NCBI RefSeq assembly: GCF_021155775.2
Contig: NC_060237.1
Span: 2,048,501 to 2,112,500, forward strand
Direction: 5' to 3'
DNA length: 64,000 nucleotides
Source of the DNA: Neodiprion pinetum
Taxonomy: Eukaryota > Arthropoda > Insecta > Hymenoptera > Diprionidae
A program made the position numbers and the translations under genes. Below, in pieces: positions 1 through 13,000 of this stretch. The notes under the pieces are model-generated. The model was not told where the DNA came from and searched no databases. It saw nothing but the letters and a program-made list of their open reading frames with translations. The stretch's first letter is position 1. Each line of letters starts with the position of its first letter.

Positions 1-74
1 TCCATATTGTCTCGCGAAAAGAAACTCCGCCTGGCCGCGTTCTCCCAGCAACGGCCTCTTATCACTGGAACTGG
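1..74 (-). CDS. pigs: Gas2-like gene, third coding exon, truncated by window edge
   Basis: Begins after acceptor CCCCGACAG and stays open to the edge in phase with the previous exon. It reads PVPVIRGRCWENAARR then SFFSRDNME. The R-R-S-F-F-S-R-D-N block is the hallmark of the Gas2 CH domain just before the 'NFxxxCRxLGV' helix, which would follow outside the window. Confidence 0.83.
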
Positions 75-3000
75 CTGTCGGGGAAACGAAACGAATGTAA
101 TTTTAAACAATTTGTGGATATCCTGTAAAGATTCTCATTAATAATGGTATCTTTATGAAGCAAACTTCATTTGACGTGGAAATAAAATTTCAGGCTATCG
201 TGTCGGAGCTAAACGACTCGATGGATCCAATTTCCAAGTTCCAATTTTAAAAAGTTCCGACAGCGCCTGATACCGAATTATTTGGTCGCGAAATTTAAAG
301 TAAAGAGTACAAAGTTGCACAAAACAACCAAGTTTCGAGGCGTCGGAAACCTGACGACTCAAAGTCCCGAAATGCAAGATTCCGAAAATACAAGTTACGA
401 TAGAGCAAAATTCCGAAAAGTAAAATTTCGACGCAGCGGAATTTACTCAACGATTGGGTGTAAGAAATCAGAAAAGCCGAAAATCGGAATGACCAGGATT
501 TGGAACGTAAAAATATCGAAAATCCAAAACAAAAAAAGATCAATGCGCTGAAATTTCATCAAGCCAAAAATTGACAGAACTGAAAATCTTCGATCATTCG
601 GAATTTCGATGTTTCAAATTCTTAAGGTTTCCGACTTTCCCACTTTGTCGGGTTTCGTATATCATTCAAAACTTTGATGTTTCGTCGAAGTTTGATTTCT
701 GTATTTGAAGTTTCGCCACCAATAAATTTTAAATATGGCGTATTCGGAACTTTCCAAATTCAGAACTTCAACCCCGCCCCGAATTCTCGCCGCTAATTGC
801 TGCACCGAAGCTGTAAAAGTCTGTAATGGAAAGAGTCGGATCGATTATCGTGAAAAGTGGAAGGCCTCTGAATTCCACCAAGCTTTCAACTTATTTGGCG
901 AAGTTCAGCCGAGCTTTTCAGCGTTCCTACAATGCTTCGAGCTGCTAATTGGTTCGATAGGTAGGAAGGGATACGCGTTTTACGCGTAATCGTCGGGTAC
1001 AGAAGGTATAAGTAAAAGTATTCGACTCACCCCCTTGACTCGACCGGAATCAACTGCGGATCGCGCTTTTTCCTGAATCACTCTTGCCAAGCGACACACC
1101 ATCACGCCGTTGTCAAGTGCATCGAAAAAATTCTCACCCGTTATGTGGTCGACATCTGAAAATTAAAGAAAATTGCATTTTGTTTTTATCCGTGCACGTC
1201 AGCAACTTATCGTTAGGTTTCGCGCGATTTTGAGTTCAAAAACAGGTTTGATTTTAGTTGCCAGAGTATCCGAATGTTCAGAAAATAAGCATCAATCGCA
1301 CGATCAGAGAAAATGAAAAATCACTCGAATAGAATCGCTTGCACTTTGACAGTGGATGAAATTGTAGCCTGATTCCTGAAAATAAAATATCGAATTCGAA
1401 ATCTCGGAACTGAATAAACAACTTTCGTCAGTGGTTGAAAACAAAATCTTTCGAAAGATAATCAAAGGCAGATAAAAAGACAAAGTTACGTATAAGGCAT
1501 CAGCAGAAACCTGCGAATTGCACCTATTAATTAAAGAGCATGACGATATATCGACGCCACTCACTCAATGCAAATTAATTATAATAACAATTCGTCGGAC
1601 CGATGGTAAAACAAACGCCAACGCCGCGTATATCCATAAGCGTTTTCTCTCGCGTGCGTGCAGCGATGCGGTCCGTTTATGCCACACCCACACATACGTG
1701 TGTGAAAATTAATTCTCGAATTAATTCCAGTACGTAATTCATTGCGTACACAAGGATTCTCGGTCGCTTTGCCGCGCGTCACCAGGATCCGCGATTCCAC
1801 GGCACGCGGTAATCGGTAAAAAAGCCGTTACAAATTCAAGAAAATTTTCAGGTTGTCCGAGAACGTTAAAAATGGAACATTCCCAAGACGCAAGAAAAGT
1901 TCGAGGACAATTTCCAGGAGTTTCGAAGGGCAAGCGAAATTCAAGGACATTTTCAGGACCAACGAACACGAGTAGCGCGAAACGTGTAAAGCGGTCAGAC
2001 TCCACAGCTCTGAAGACGCGTCGAATAATTTTGACCAAGTCGGTTTTGGTGCGTGCGTCGTTGCGTCATTTTCACGTCACGCGTGTACAACGCAGTGCAT
2101 AGATGTGTGCGCCGTAATTCTGTCAAATCGAAGTTACGGACGATTAAGCTCGCATGCTATTGCACGTTGTTACCCGGACGTAATTACGCCTCGGGTCCAG
2201 ACCATTGACTGGAATAAATATAAATTACGAAACGTTCCCCAACTTTGTTACCTAATTATTTATACATACACGCTTCGAAGAACGATTTCGCCGTCGCTCC
2301 CTCCGGTTCCAACCGATATCGTGGATGCAAGTCCCGCGTGTTCCGCATCCACGCGTAATATGTGCCTCGACTTCCGAACTCGATATAGTTAATTTTTTTT
2401 TTTACCTGGGAGGAAAGGAGCCGCCGGCTGAGAGTCGTGACCGAGTCGCCGATCGTGACTAGTTCCTTTAACAGTCGGGAAGCCCCGACCCGCCCATTGC
2501 TGTTATACGTGTAATCTATTGCGTCTGCGGTGCAACCATGCCGCGTGCAGGATCCAGGACGTCACGCGGACAAGTTCGCCGTGTAAAGCCGTGATTTAGG
2601 TACGCAAGAGAGCACGACACGCTTTTGTGCGGATCGTCGCGACGGAATTAACGACGGAGTGACGGGGCTCCGGATCTCGGTCACCCGGAACAACGAACTC
2701 TAGAAAAGTCATCTGCGCATTACACGTCACGATATGCATGCACGTGTGTAGATACCTCAGGATTGCGTCACTACTGCTGTACCTACATTGTGTGGGATCT
2801 CGGTGACATTTGTCAAGGATCGGAGGTTGTTGCTATAGCTCGCGTTGTTGGTTCGAAAACGATTTTCTACCGTCGCTTGGATCGAGGTTTTGGGATCTGA
2901 TGAACAACGAGGTCCGTTGAAGGTGAGATTTCGGTCAGAGATGAGCATGGGGAAAAAAGGTATGGCCGTACTTGGTGTATGCTGCGTATGGAGTTTCCAT

Positions 3001-6000
3001 ACCTGGGAAAAGTAGCGAAACGCGTCTACGGATTGGATATTATTGGTTGGCAAAGACTTGTTAAAAACTTTCCAAGATTGTTATCGAGTCTATAAAATAC
3101 TTGACCCGTTTGCATTGTATTCAAAATTGTTTGCTTGAGAATAATTCTTTGTAAACTTACGTCTTGGACTGATAATGGTATCTTAGAGATTATAATCGAC
3201 ACAGCGATCCTTTACATTCGGGCAAAAATGATAACCGAAATAAATCGAGTCTCACGAATAAGCAAAATGTCGAATTTCAAGCAACTTTTGGTTTTATTGA
3301 AAAAATGATGTATAAATTAGGTCAATATATTTCGAAAGTGCAAAAATAATAACGTTAATCAAAACAGCACGTAGCCGTGACAGAGTAAATAAACAATCCC
3401 CTTCCATTCTCGCTTCTACAATGAACTCCGTGACCTGAAAAAAAGTACAAGTCGCCCGAAGATACACTTTCGAAAATACGGGAACCAGTGAAATCTCCCG
3501 GGACACTTCCTCGGCGACTTTTTACAAGAGTTGTCCAACAATAAAGCCCAACTTTGATCGGCGAATCGCTTCACGGACGGCGGAGCGTCACGGTCTATTA
3601 TCCATTAACCGCATGTTTCACAGAGCGGACGAATCTGCAGTTGAATTTCTGAAATTCTGGCCAAACGGCGATCGTACGCCAGAATCGTGGTGGACTTACC
3701 AAAACTTGATACAAGCGGCAAGTCGCTGCAGGACTCGGAACTCCTGCCGGGGGAGGAGCGCCACTTCCGGTGAGTCAACCACGGTGCAGCCCCTGCAGGA
3801 TCGATATGGCTTTTCATTTTATAACCGGCCTGCTGCACGCGCCTCACACGCAGCCGAGTCATACATTTTGCGGGGTAAGGAGGAAGGAGAAAGAGAGAGA
3901 GAGAGAGAGTCGTTGAGGTACCTGGATCTCGTCGTGATTTACGTCGAACAAGGAATAATCTGTCAAATTCGTCATCGAGAGAATGTTTACACGCGGCAGG
4001 GATTCTCGAAGTCAAACACAAAGGGTCATCGCCGACCGCGTCTAGGGGTGGACGACCTGGCCTACATAATTCCTACTTCCGTCGCGATATGTGGAGACCG
4101 GATATCTCTCGGTTGGTACAATATAATTTAATAATTAGCCGTTTAGGACTCAACGTCGCGACGTCCGGCATTCACCGAGACGAACGATGCGAGATGCGAC
4201 GAAGCGTATTCAGCCGGCTCTTATCACTCGACTTTCCGATTCTGCTCGAATAAGAAATTCTAGAGAAATACCTACGACTCTGGAAAAAAAAATTCACCCC
4301 CCCCTGTAAGTAGAAACCAAGAAACCTCTCAAGCGGTAAGCTAATCTTTTCCATTTTCTGAACGCAAGCCTGACGAGTGATTCCAATTATCAGACACTTT
4401 CCAGCGGTGCAGAACCGGAGGATTCTCGGAAATATTCGAACCTCGGCAAAAGCTTGACGGAACAATTACGGACACCGCGAAGTTCCACGAGTATGAGCGC
4501 GATGTTTTACATGCAGGTATACGTGTGCGTGTACTTATAACGTACATTTGTATGCCACGGTGCGTATACATTGGGTCCATATTTGGAAACTGGAGTGAGG
4601 ACGAATGGCGGCCACGTGTGTACTTGCATGTCGTATGTATGTATAACGTATATGCTTCGGCTATATATTTACCCAGACTAGAGGTGTGTGTGCGCATCTA
4701 CGTATGGACGTACATGGCGTACACGCAACGCGTATGCAACCGGCAACCAGCTTCTGACCCCGAGAAAACCAGACCAGATACAAACACGCGCCTTTTCGCG
4801 GGTCCAGCAGCGCCGGTCGGCCTCGATCTGATAAATATCGTGTGTAACGTATCAAGGTGAGGATCGGGATTACGCGATCCGATCCGCAATACAAGCGCCA
4901 TCCGACGATCATCGATATTCGCAGTTCCGAAGACTCGGAACGTTCGTCGATCGAACGTAGAAACGAAACTTCGTCTGGATTGAGAAGGCGGAGAAAAAAC
5001 ACGCTGTGCGGTAATGGAAAATGTAAGTAATAAGTGGAAAATCGTCATCGCGATAGGAATGATTTTTTAAAGTACAGAGATTTATACGTTTACATTCCTC
5101 TTCGTATTTTACATACAGAAAAGTAAATGGAATAGAATCAAGCGTGGAATGTAATTAATTGAACTACGAAAGTTCAGCTGCCGGTAGACTTCTATCACTT
5201 TCATCGATTTCTTTCCTACTTAGAGATGTCGAATGTAAAACGTTCCCATCTTTGCGAGGGTCAAATGATATCGGGGTTGCAAATCAGAGTATAAAGCAGC
5301 TGATGTAAGATGTCGTGAATTCGAATGGCTGTTACACGAGTTCGAAAGTATCGCCTAAGGAGTCTTTCCCACAGGATTTTCTCAATCATTTATATGTACA
5401 TACGCATACCGATGAAACGTAAGAGAGAAACTCCGGTGCGTTGTAATAAAAGTTTCTCGCTGTATAAAAGGCCGCATTCGAACACATCCAAGCCCATGTG
5501 CATGGAGCCACCCCTCACATTGTCTACGGTCACGCGTGCATATTTCCACGTTGAGTCTTATACGGTTGCGTAAAAGACTCCGGCAGGACGGGGGCATTAT
5601 GCGCGGACACCGGTTGTGACATAATACAACACGGTATAATGCACGCTAGAACCTAGAACCTAGAACCTAGGAGCTACATAATAACACGTGATGCGATTTA
5701 CAATAAAAAGTAGTGAAAATAAACCAAACACCTATCCCACTACTTATGCATCATACTTGTAGTATACATGCTATTGTACGTATTCGTGCCGCGTATTGTC
5801 GCACGCCCTTCACTGTACGCCAAGAGAGCACGTCGAATTGGAATTGGATCTGAGAAACCGATACGTGACGCGATGCTGAAAGTCGTTTGCACAGTTTCTG
5901 GTGGTGCTTCTGCAAACGAAGAGGAAAACTGCAGGGCAAAACAATTTTGCTGGTTTTATCAAAATTGGACCACCAGGAAGTTCTCGTCTTTTTTTTTTTA

Positions 6001-7823
6001 TCGAACCCCGCCAAGTACAGGTACCCTGGCTATCGTATGAGGTAACGGAATACGTTGCCACCTAGATCGTGGATAGATCGCCCGGAGACGGACGCGGAAA
6101 TCGGTCAGGGGTCGAGGATCCCGTGTCTGGTTACAAATCCTATAATTTGATGAACGAGGTCGTTTCACCCTCCGGAACTAGACGCTGACCTCGTCAACGC
6201 CGCGGGGCTTTGCATGCACAGCTATCGATGCTCACGTCCATGGAGGGTGGAAAGCTGGAGGATGAAAGCTCCGCGTCGAGGATCGTGCCGATCGCTCGAT
6301 AGAGCGAAAGCTTCGAGAGGAAAATTTCCATTGTTCGCTAACGATGAGTCGATGGTTGAGGAACGACACGGTTTTCACCTCGTCCCAAGTACATCGATGT
6401 TCTTCGATTGATTCGTTCATTTTCACCCGGTTTACAAACAACGTAATATCGGTTACAGCCTCAGTTGCGACAAGGAGTATCGATGACGAGTGAAATCATT
6501 GACTTTATACGTCTACGTTATTGTTAACGATACTGTGCGGGGCGATTAACGAGGCGTGAAATTGTCGTAGTTATCGTCCGTTTCCTTCTGCGCTATTTTA
6601 GCTTGACTCTTCTCCGTCTCTCCTTCACCACCGCATGTGACATCATCGAGTTCGGAAACGGTCTAACGTACAATGCGTTTTAAGCACGTACTCGCTCCTC
6701 CTCGATCCTCGCAATCAACGCATTACGCACGATTTACCAACTCCTGTGACGTACTGGCTTGACAAGCCCACGTTAATCAATGCGGACCGAGAAACACGAC
6801 ACGTGACAGGCTGAATCCAAACAATTCGCAAATCGTAGAATTGAGCTCGTCGCGCTGAAGAGACGTACAATTCGTTCATCGTCACCCAACCGATCAAACA
6901 AATCGGCAATAGCGTGCTTAAGGTTTGACTGATTCAAAATATTGCGACTCCGTGACCTCAAAAACGTTTTCCAAAGGCTACTGGAAGCTTGAGGACAACG
7001 TCGAGGATGTTATTCCGCACTAAGTTGGTCTACAAGATCTATTTTCGGTCGCCTAATGACGTGTGTCGTATATCAAACAATAATATGTCAGACTCTCTTG
7101 TCACGTTGAACAACGCACTCTGATCGAGCCATCAGTGAAACGCTCGCAGCGATTCAGCCTTTGTATCACTCTCGCCGTCTCTTAGAAGGAGACGTTTAGC
7201 ACTTCAAAACTTGCAAAAAGTTCACCTGTCTAGCCTTTTTTCCTCAGTTTCAAGCCTCTCATTATCCGCCAGTAGGTGAAGGTATGAAATTTCTGATAAA
7301 CACCTCGTGCGGTTTAATCGAGAATTTGACTTGTAGCTTGGGAAACTTGGATTTCGAGAAGCATCGACGGAACCCGGCGTCGACTTTACCGAAACTCCCG
7401 ATAGCCGCTACGCCAAGTACCTCAAGTACCATACGGGCAGCTGCCAAAAGCTCCTCTGGAAGAAAGTTCACGTCCAATATCGACTTCCCGACCCGGTTGA
7501 ACCACTGGCTAACTTCCCGACGTTTCGAGCCCTCATCTCTTTCCTTCGACGTCTCCTCTACCCCAATATTTCCGATTTCTGTAATAAAAAATCGACTACT
7601 CACTGATCGTCTTGTTTATCCAATCGGCGAGATCCTCCTGCAGCGGGATCAGCTGTCGACCCTGAACGTAGTGAAGGCGCTCGTGGTAAATGTCGGCAAA
7701 TTCCTCCTCTTCGGCCGACGGTCTCGGCACATCGGCCCGGTTGAAGACGGTGGTCGAGGTCGGACCCCAGCTGCTCCGGTACCTCGTGTGCTGGGACGAG
7801 GGGAAACGATTTGCACACGACAT
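1..7823 (-). CDS. pigs: Gas2-like actin/microtubule linker (pickled-eggs family), 5' part, runs off left edge
   Basis: Three coding exons on the minus strand join in frame: 7823..7604, 1155..1031 and 74..<1. Together they give 139 codons plus 2 nt. The first exon supplies the stretch with IPLQEDLADWINKTI, the second ITGENFFDALDNGV, and the third RRSFFSRDN. These are the successive conserved blocks of the Gas2-type calponin-homology (CH) domain, starting near residue 60. Family members cross-link actin, through the CH domain, to microtubules, through a C-terminal GAS2 domain that must lie beyond the left edge. Splice sites are canonical: donors GTGAGT after 7604 and after 1031, acceptors TTTTCAG before 1155 and CCGACAG before 74; phases 1 and 0 match. 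ATG 7823 is the first in-frame ATG after an in-frame TAA. The fly gene name is assigned from remembered family similarity; other Gas2-like paralogues are possible. Confidence 0.87.
75..1030. other. Intron of Gas2-like gene
   Basis: No coding sequence seen. Much of 290-730 is built from degenerate TTCGAAA/AATTCCGAA-like words on both strands, which produce short spurious ORFs. It looks like cryptically simple sequence. Confidence 0.7.
1031..1155 (-). CDS. pigs: Gas2-like gene, second coding exon (CH domain core)
   Basis: 125 nt (2 nt plus 41 codons) between acceptor TTTTCAG and donor GTGAGT. It encodes VDHITGENFFDALDNGV followed by MVCRLARVIQEKAR, the helix pair typical of Gas2 CH domains (compare the family pattern 'ENFMEKLDNGxxLCxLAxxIQEK'). 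It is too short and split to appear as a conspicuous ORF. Confidence 0.87.
3891..3909. repeat. (GA)n microsatellite
   Basis: Uninterrupted GA dinucleotides, in an intron of the Gas2-like gene. Confidence 0.9.
5646..5670. repeat. Perfect 7-bp tandem repeat (CTAGAAC)3.5
   Basis: Three complete CTAGAAC copies followed by CTAG. Short, with no similarity to the satellite at the other end of the window. Confidence 0.9.
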
Positions 7824-7947
7824 TTTTCTACCCCCGATCTCGTCCCTGACCTCTGCAGGTGCTTAGGTCAAGCGACGCGCGCCGTCGTGACGGATTTCGA
7901 CCTCGTCGAGTCGCCTTGCTCCAAGTTGGACGTCTTCGGATGCGAAT
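7604..7947 (-). CDS. pigs: Gas2-like gene, first coding exon with 5' leader
   Basis: Coding part is 7823..7604 (73 codons plus 1 nt), ending in donor GTGAGT. A strong acceptor (pyrimidine-rich tract ending in TTGCAG) lies just before 7947, so 7947-7824 is probably 5' UTR belonging to this exon; at least one further non-coding exon would then lie at higher coordinates. A second, weaker AG just upstream of the ATG (CACCTGCAG) could also be used. The encoded N-terminus (residues 1-40) is Ser/Thr/Arg-rich and probably disordered; the acidic run EEEEF comes before the CH-domain start. Confidence 0.82.
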
Positions 7948-10025
7948 CTGCAACGAGAGATGAAAATTATGAGAAATTCAAATCGACGTTTACGGCGTGC
8001 CCGATCGATTCCTGAGGCTCGTCACGAATCGCGTTTCTACGGTAGTCGCTCGCGTTTATCGCATATTTATTTATCACCTTACTCGAAAGCCTGCGAGGAT
8101 CGATCAGCGGTAAATATCTCTTTGGATTCTACTCACGCGTGTGGGTGAATTTGACCGTAAGTCGGTGTGAACGAACCTCGACACCTCCGGAGGTCCCGCA
8201 AACTTCGGAATTAGAGAGCGGTCTTCGAAGTGATTGCTGCACGGTTTGAATTTCGACTCGTTTAGATTTTTCTACAAGGAACCGAGTCCCGAATGTTACA
8301 GGCCTAGGAAATAATCGATTTCAACTTATTTCTGGATAATTGTCCTTCAAGGATCCTTCAGGCAAAAGTCAATTGCAGACTTTGACGAACCAGAACATTC
8401 TACGATTAACCAACATCCAAGGATCGGGAGACAGTCGCGTGTCTGTAAATGCGGGAGAAAAGCAGCGTCAATCAGCCGCGAGTGTTGGTACTAGCACCAA
8501 GCCGTTGACTGAGCGCGACAACTGAAGCTGGTAAGTATTCCGGCGACGTTAAAAAGGCGTGTGAAGTTGTCCGCGGTGCTTTACCCTCTCCTTGTTGTCC
8601 CGCCGTTAATCAAGATTTGCGTTAAACCGGGTAAATCGCGGTCGCGGTTGCAGAATATTCGCAAGAGACAGATGCAGATCCGCGGCATAAATCAATCTCC
8701 GGCGGCACGCACTCGCCGTGCGATCACGCGACCGATGACGTCGGGGTCCAGAATCGATCGTGGAAGAAGCGAGACCCACGCTTGACCTTCGACACCGATC
8801 CTCCTCTTCTCGGTTCGCCCCGTTCCTACGTACGTAAAAACCGCGAAGCACTGCTACAGTAGCACCTACAAATGGAAGGTATGACGACGCCTGTAGGTAT
8901 TAAGGTAACGCAATACTCGACGCGTAAACAAGGGAATAAACACGTATAGCGATGGGATTGCGTAGCCATACTAGAACAGCCCACGTGGTCAGCCGAGGCG
9001 AGAGCTGGAGAATGATCTCCGGATAATATGGGCACCATGTTTTCTTTTAAGGTGCCGATGAATGATTACGGCTACCGAAAAGATTACCTATGCGGACCTT
9101 GGGATAGCTTGGCTCGTCCGACAACGACTCTGTCTCGGGGTTTGATTTACCGACGTTCGCGTAGGACAGGCTACGGAATTGCAATATCGCGGTCAAGAAT
9201 TCAGCCGTCGCGTCCGACTGAATCGAATCGATACGGACTCCGATTTTCCGAGATCCCAGAACGAATCGAGCAGCTATGTTTCATTCATTCCGACTCGGTG
9301 TCCTCGCGAGTGCTAATGGAGTAAAAAATGCCGTCTCGTGATGTAACTCGTTTCAACGGGAGGACCGCGAACAAGGAGACGAGGACCAGGAAGAGCTGGC
9401 AATGGCTGCATGGAGGAAAGGGCCGAACGTTTGCGGCGAGCCTCGAAACGGACCGTGCTTGGAAGAAGTGGAAAATTGAGCTCCCTCGTCACGGCTTGAT
9501 TAATTAACCCTGCAACGAATGACCCGGGGCCCTTGAAGTCGGGCTGGCTAAAGAATCTAAGGCTACGAGTGTTCGTGTAAAGACTCGGCGACTTCGTCTG
9601 TTCAGGAAACGCACGCGGCCACCGGGCATCTACCGCCTCTGGTTGTTATCCTTGAGACGATATTCGGCGAGCCATATCTGGAGAGCAAACTTACTTCCAA
9701 ATCAGGAGCTATTACGGTGTCCTTTTCTCATCTCGACTCTTCGTCGTGCGAGAAGAGCCCGCAGCCAACGGCCTTAGACGTCAATCTTACGATCGACAAA
9801 TCCGATCCGATCGGTGTTTTCCGCGATTTCTTGTCTTCTGCGTTTCATCGTTGCAATATTTTTACGCTACGTTGTCGAAATTTGACGTGTGTTTGTCGCC
9901 TTCGCGATTTTTGTTTCTTCTTTGTGTAATAGGATCATGCAATTGCTCTGTTGGACAAAACGATGGACTTTTTTTTCAGACAATATTCGAGTGTCTCTGA
10001 TTGAAAATTATTATTTCTCACGAAC

Positions 10026-10050
10026 CTCTCTCTCTCTCTCTCTCTCTCTC
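10026..10050. repeat. (TC)n microsatellite
   Basis: Uninterrupted CT dinucleotides. Confidence 0.9.
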
Positions 10051-13000
10051 AATCTCGTGGAATTATAATTACAGAGGAGGTAATAGATGAGCGAGCACGG
10101 ATTTGTTATAGGGACGGAATTATTTCGCGATGACCGTATGAAAGGATCGCTGTAATCGTTGGGAAGACACCTGTGTTGTATTGAAATTTTGCGGGTGAGC
10201 GATTCCGTGATTGAGGGAATTATATTGGCGTGAAGAATCGGAGCGGAACGCGTGCGGCGTGAAATGTTGTTGTTTACATTGAGATGATTTATTTATTAAT
10301 GAATTCAGCCGCCGCCGATTGACCATGCGTGAGTAAATTAACGGCCTGCGGCATGTGAGCAAGGCGGAGACCCACTTAAGGATCAGGGATCATTCAACTT
10401 GAGCGATTAGAGAAATAGGTAAGCGGACGAATGCGGAATAACGACGGACGAGAAATCAAAGAATTCGCGTTCTTCCGACGAAGTCTGTCGTCATATCAGC
10501 CATTGAAGATCTCGGTCGCCCACGTGGTGACGTTTTCTCCCATATTATCGTACTGAATTCGGAAACCGGTATAAAAATGTTTTCTTCAGATTATCGCGTG
10601 TTGACCGAGCGAAATGCGCACACACGTTATGTCATTTCTATTCGAACGTAAGCTGTGTATAATTGTGTCGATTATCATAAGACGATATTCCGCAGCTCGC
10701 CCACGCGAATTAAGCTACCGCCGCCGATGGAAATTAACATAAAGTGTAAGATCCGAATTGGAATCGCGGGATGCGTATGCGGTGGGAATAACAATGAAAC
10801 GCAATTCGCGGGATCGCTACTCGTAATGTATTCCGATACGTTGGCGGTATCACGCCATCGGCATCACCCACCGCGATGCGACTTAATTCCAGCTCCGACG
10901 GAGACCGAAATTAAACGACGAGTGTCCGCCTTAATTACCTCGATTATAAAAATTGACAGTATCCCACGCCGGCACACGTAGGGATAACAACGCAACGTGC
11001 ACGTATAATATTCCAGCACGTTGTACTGTTGCAGAAAAGAAGATACAATATTAGCTGAAGAAGTCACTGCACGGATCACAGACCGTGAATTTAATGGCAA
11101 CTGCAGTTCGCGGTTAGGTAAATACGCGTTAGCATTTATATGGATCCTGGAATCGAGCCGAGCAGCTTGAGCCGCGAGGGGAATTCGCAACGAGTTTTAT
11201 AAGTTGCCGGTCGTTCGTACACGACTATTGGCTAGCTGTAAATTCCGCAATAAATGAGATTGATCGGCGGTATGGAGCAGCTGGCAATCCGTGGAAGAAA
11301 CGGCGGCGATGTAATAATTGTATAACATCGTACGGAACGTGCAGTTCTTCGAGTTTGCAAGAAGAAAATGCAAATGGACGGGGGAATCGATCGCGATAAC
11401 GCGTGCCATTTACGTCGGTGATAGATCAACAACGCGAATTAATTGAATTTAAATTGCAACGGAGGAAGTGAGAGAAAAAAACACGCACGCGTTACGATCG
11501 GGGTCGACACGCGGAGTAATTGATACGTACTCGCGGTAATCGTAAGGATGGCGATATTAGTGTTTCGCTTATCGCACGGCTCGACTGTAAAACGAATCGC
11601 CGACGCGTTGGCGAAATGATCGACGCATCGATCGGACGGTTTTAGAGGAAAACCGACGCTGCTCTCGGCTCCTCAGCGATTCTGCGTGGGCGTCGATGCA
11701 TCGTAACGACGCCTCGCGTCGGCTTCCTTTCAGCCCGCAGAGCCGCGTGGGCTAAATCTCAATGAAAACGAGTATTTTCCTCTTCTCCACGGGCACGCAC
11801 CGCGTATACCTTTAATACCGTCCATCCACGTTGGTATGTTATATGCAAGTACGAACGAGAACGTCGCGGGTGGGCGGCGACGCTGCGAACTCAAAGAATC
11901 TACGAGGCTGGGCGTCGCGACGCGTGACGTCGTGAAACCGCACGGTACCTTCTCCGAATCGTAAATATCCCGTATGCGGTACGCAATTTTTCAGTTTCTT
12001 CTTTACGGATTTTACAAATATAAACGAACATTGCGTTCAGAGTGTAAGCGGAGAACCGTTTAACCAATTTCGACGTAAATCACGCGCCAATTGAACTAAG
12101 ACTAATTTTCTCTTACGCGGAAGATACAATATTTCGTAGAGCAATTCGGTGATTAGTTTAACCAGGCTCACCTCCGTTCGCGTCTCGGCGTTCAATTCAA
12201 GACGCGCAGGACCGGTAACGGGATTAATTAGCACTCCGGCAGCAAGTTCGCGAAATAATTCGCGAACACGTTCGACGTGTGTGAAAACTTTGCCACCGCG
12301 GTTTCAGCGCGGAAAGTAAAATGAGCTCAATCGCGAGGCCGAGTCGCCTTTTACGATCATAAAAGCATGCGATATAGGCGATTAGGCAGACGGAAAGTGT
12401 GAAACAGGATGCGTGATTTAGCAACGGTTTTCAGTTTTCGAGCAGTCACTTTGTAGGTGTAAAAGCGAACCTGTGAAGAGATTTCGCCGTTTTAGAGAGC
12501 CGCGCGTCGATGATCGTTGCGCAACGTCTCTGTACCGTCATGTTACACCCGTTTGGATACGGATAATGCCTATAATGGTGTGTATGCTTGTATCGATTTG
12601 CCAGGAAGTAATTAACTAACGACTGTCTACCATATCGGCGATTTCAAAGCGGATGAAAAAAAAACGTCACATTCGTTCGGATGTGTCTACGTAAATACGT
12701 AAAAACCCGACGCATGGTATACCTTATAATTTCCATTGCAAAGACAAACGGAGAATATAAATAATTAACTAGCGACACGTCAGGATTTTTACTAAACCCG
12801 TCACTTTTTGGCCATCTTATGATCGCTTTCAGCGACATGCTTGAGAATGATCACTAAAATCGCCTACCGAAGAATATTGACGGTACTAATCGATAACCTG
12901 AATTTTTCGAACATTCAAAAATTGGGAATCATTTTTAGTGAAAATGAAAGAACCGTCTTGTTGCGATAGTCGATAAATTCACCGCGTAAGAATTTTCTTT

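Larger units (their letters stand above)
1156..7603. other. Large intron (6.4 kb) of Gas2-like gene
   Basis: Lies between two coding exons of the Gas2-like gene on the minus strand. I see no exon or transposon ORF in it. It contains a GA microsatellite (3891-3909), a short perfect 7-mer tandem (5646-5670) and a degenerate repeat around 1829-1961 (copies resembling AATTCAAGGACATTTTCAGG). Confidence 0.7.

Noticed and set aside
7284..8015. 243-codon plus-strand ORF
   Set aside because: It is antisense to the first coding exon of the Gas2-like gene, and no family resemblance is seen in its own frame.
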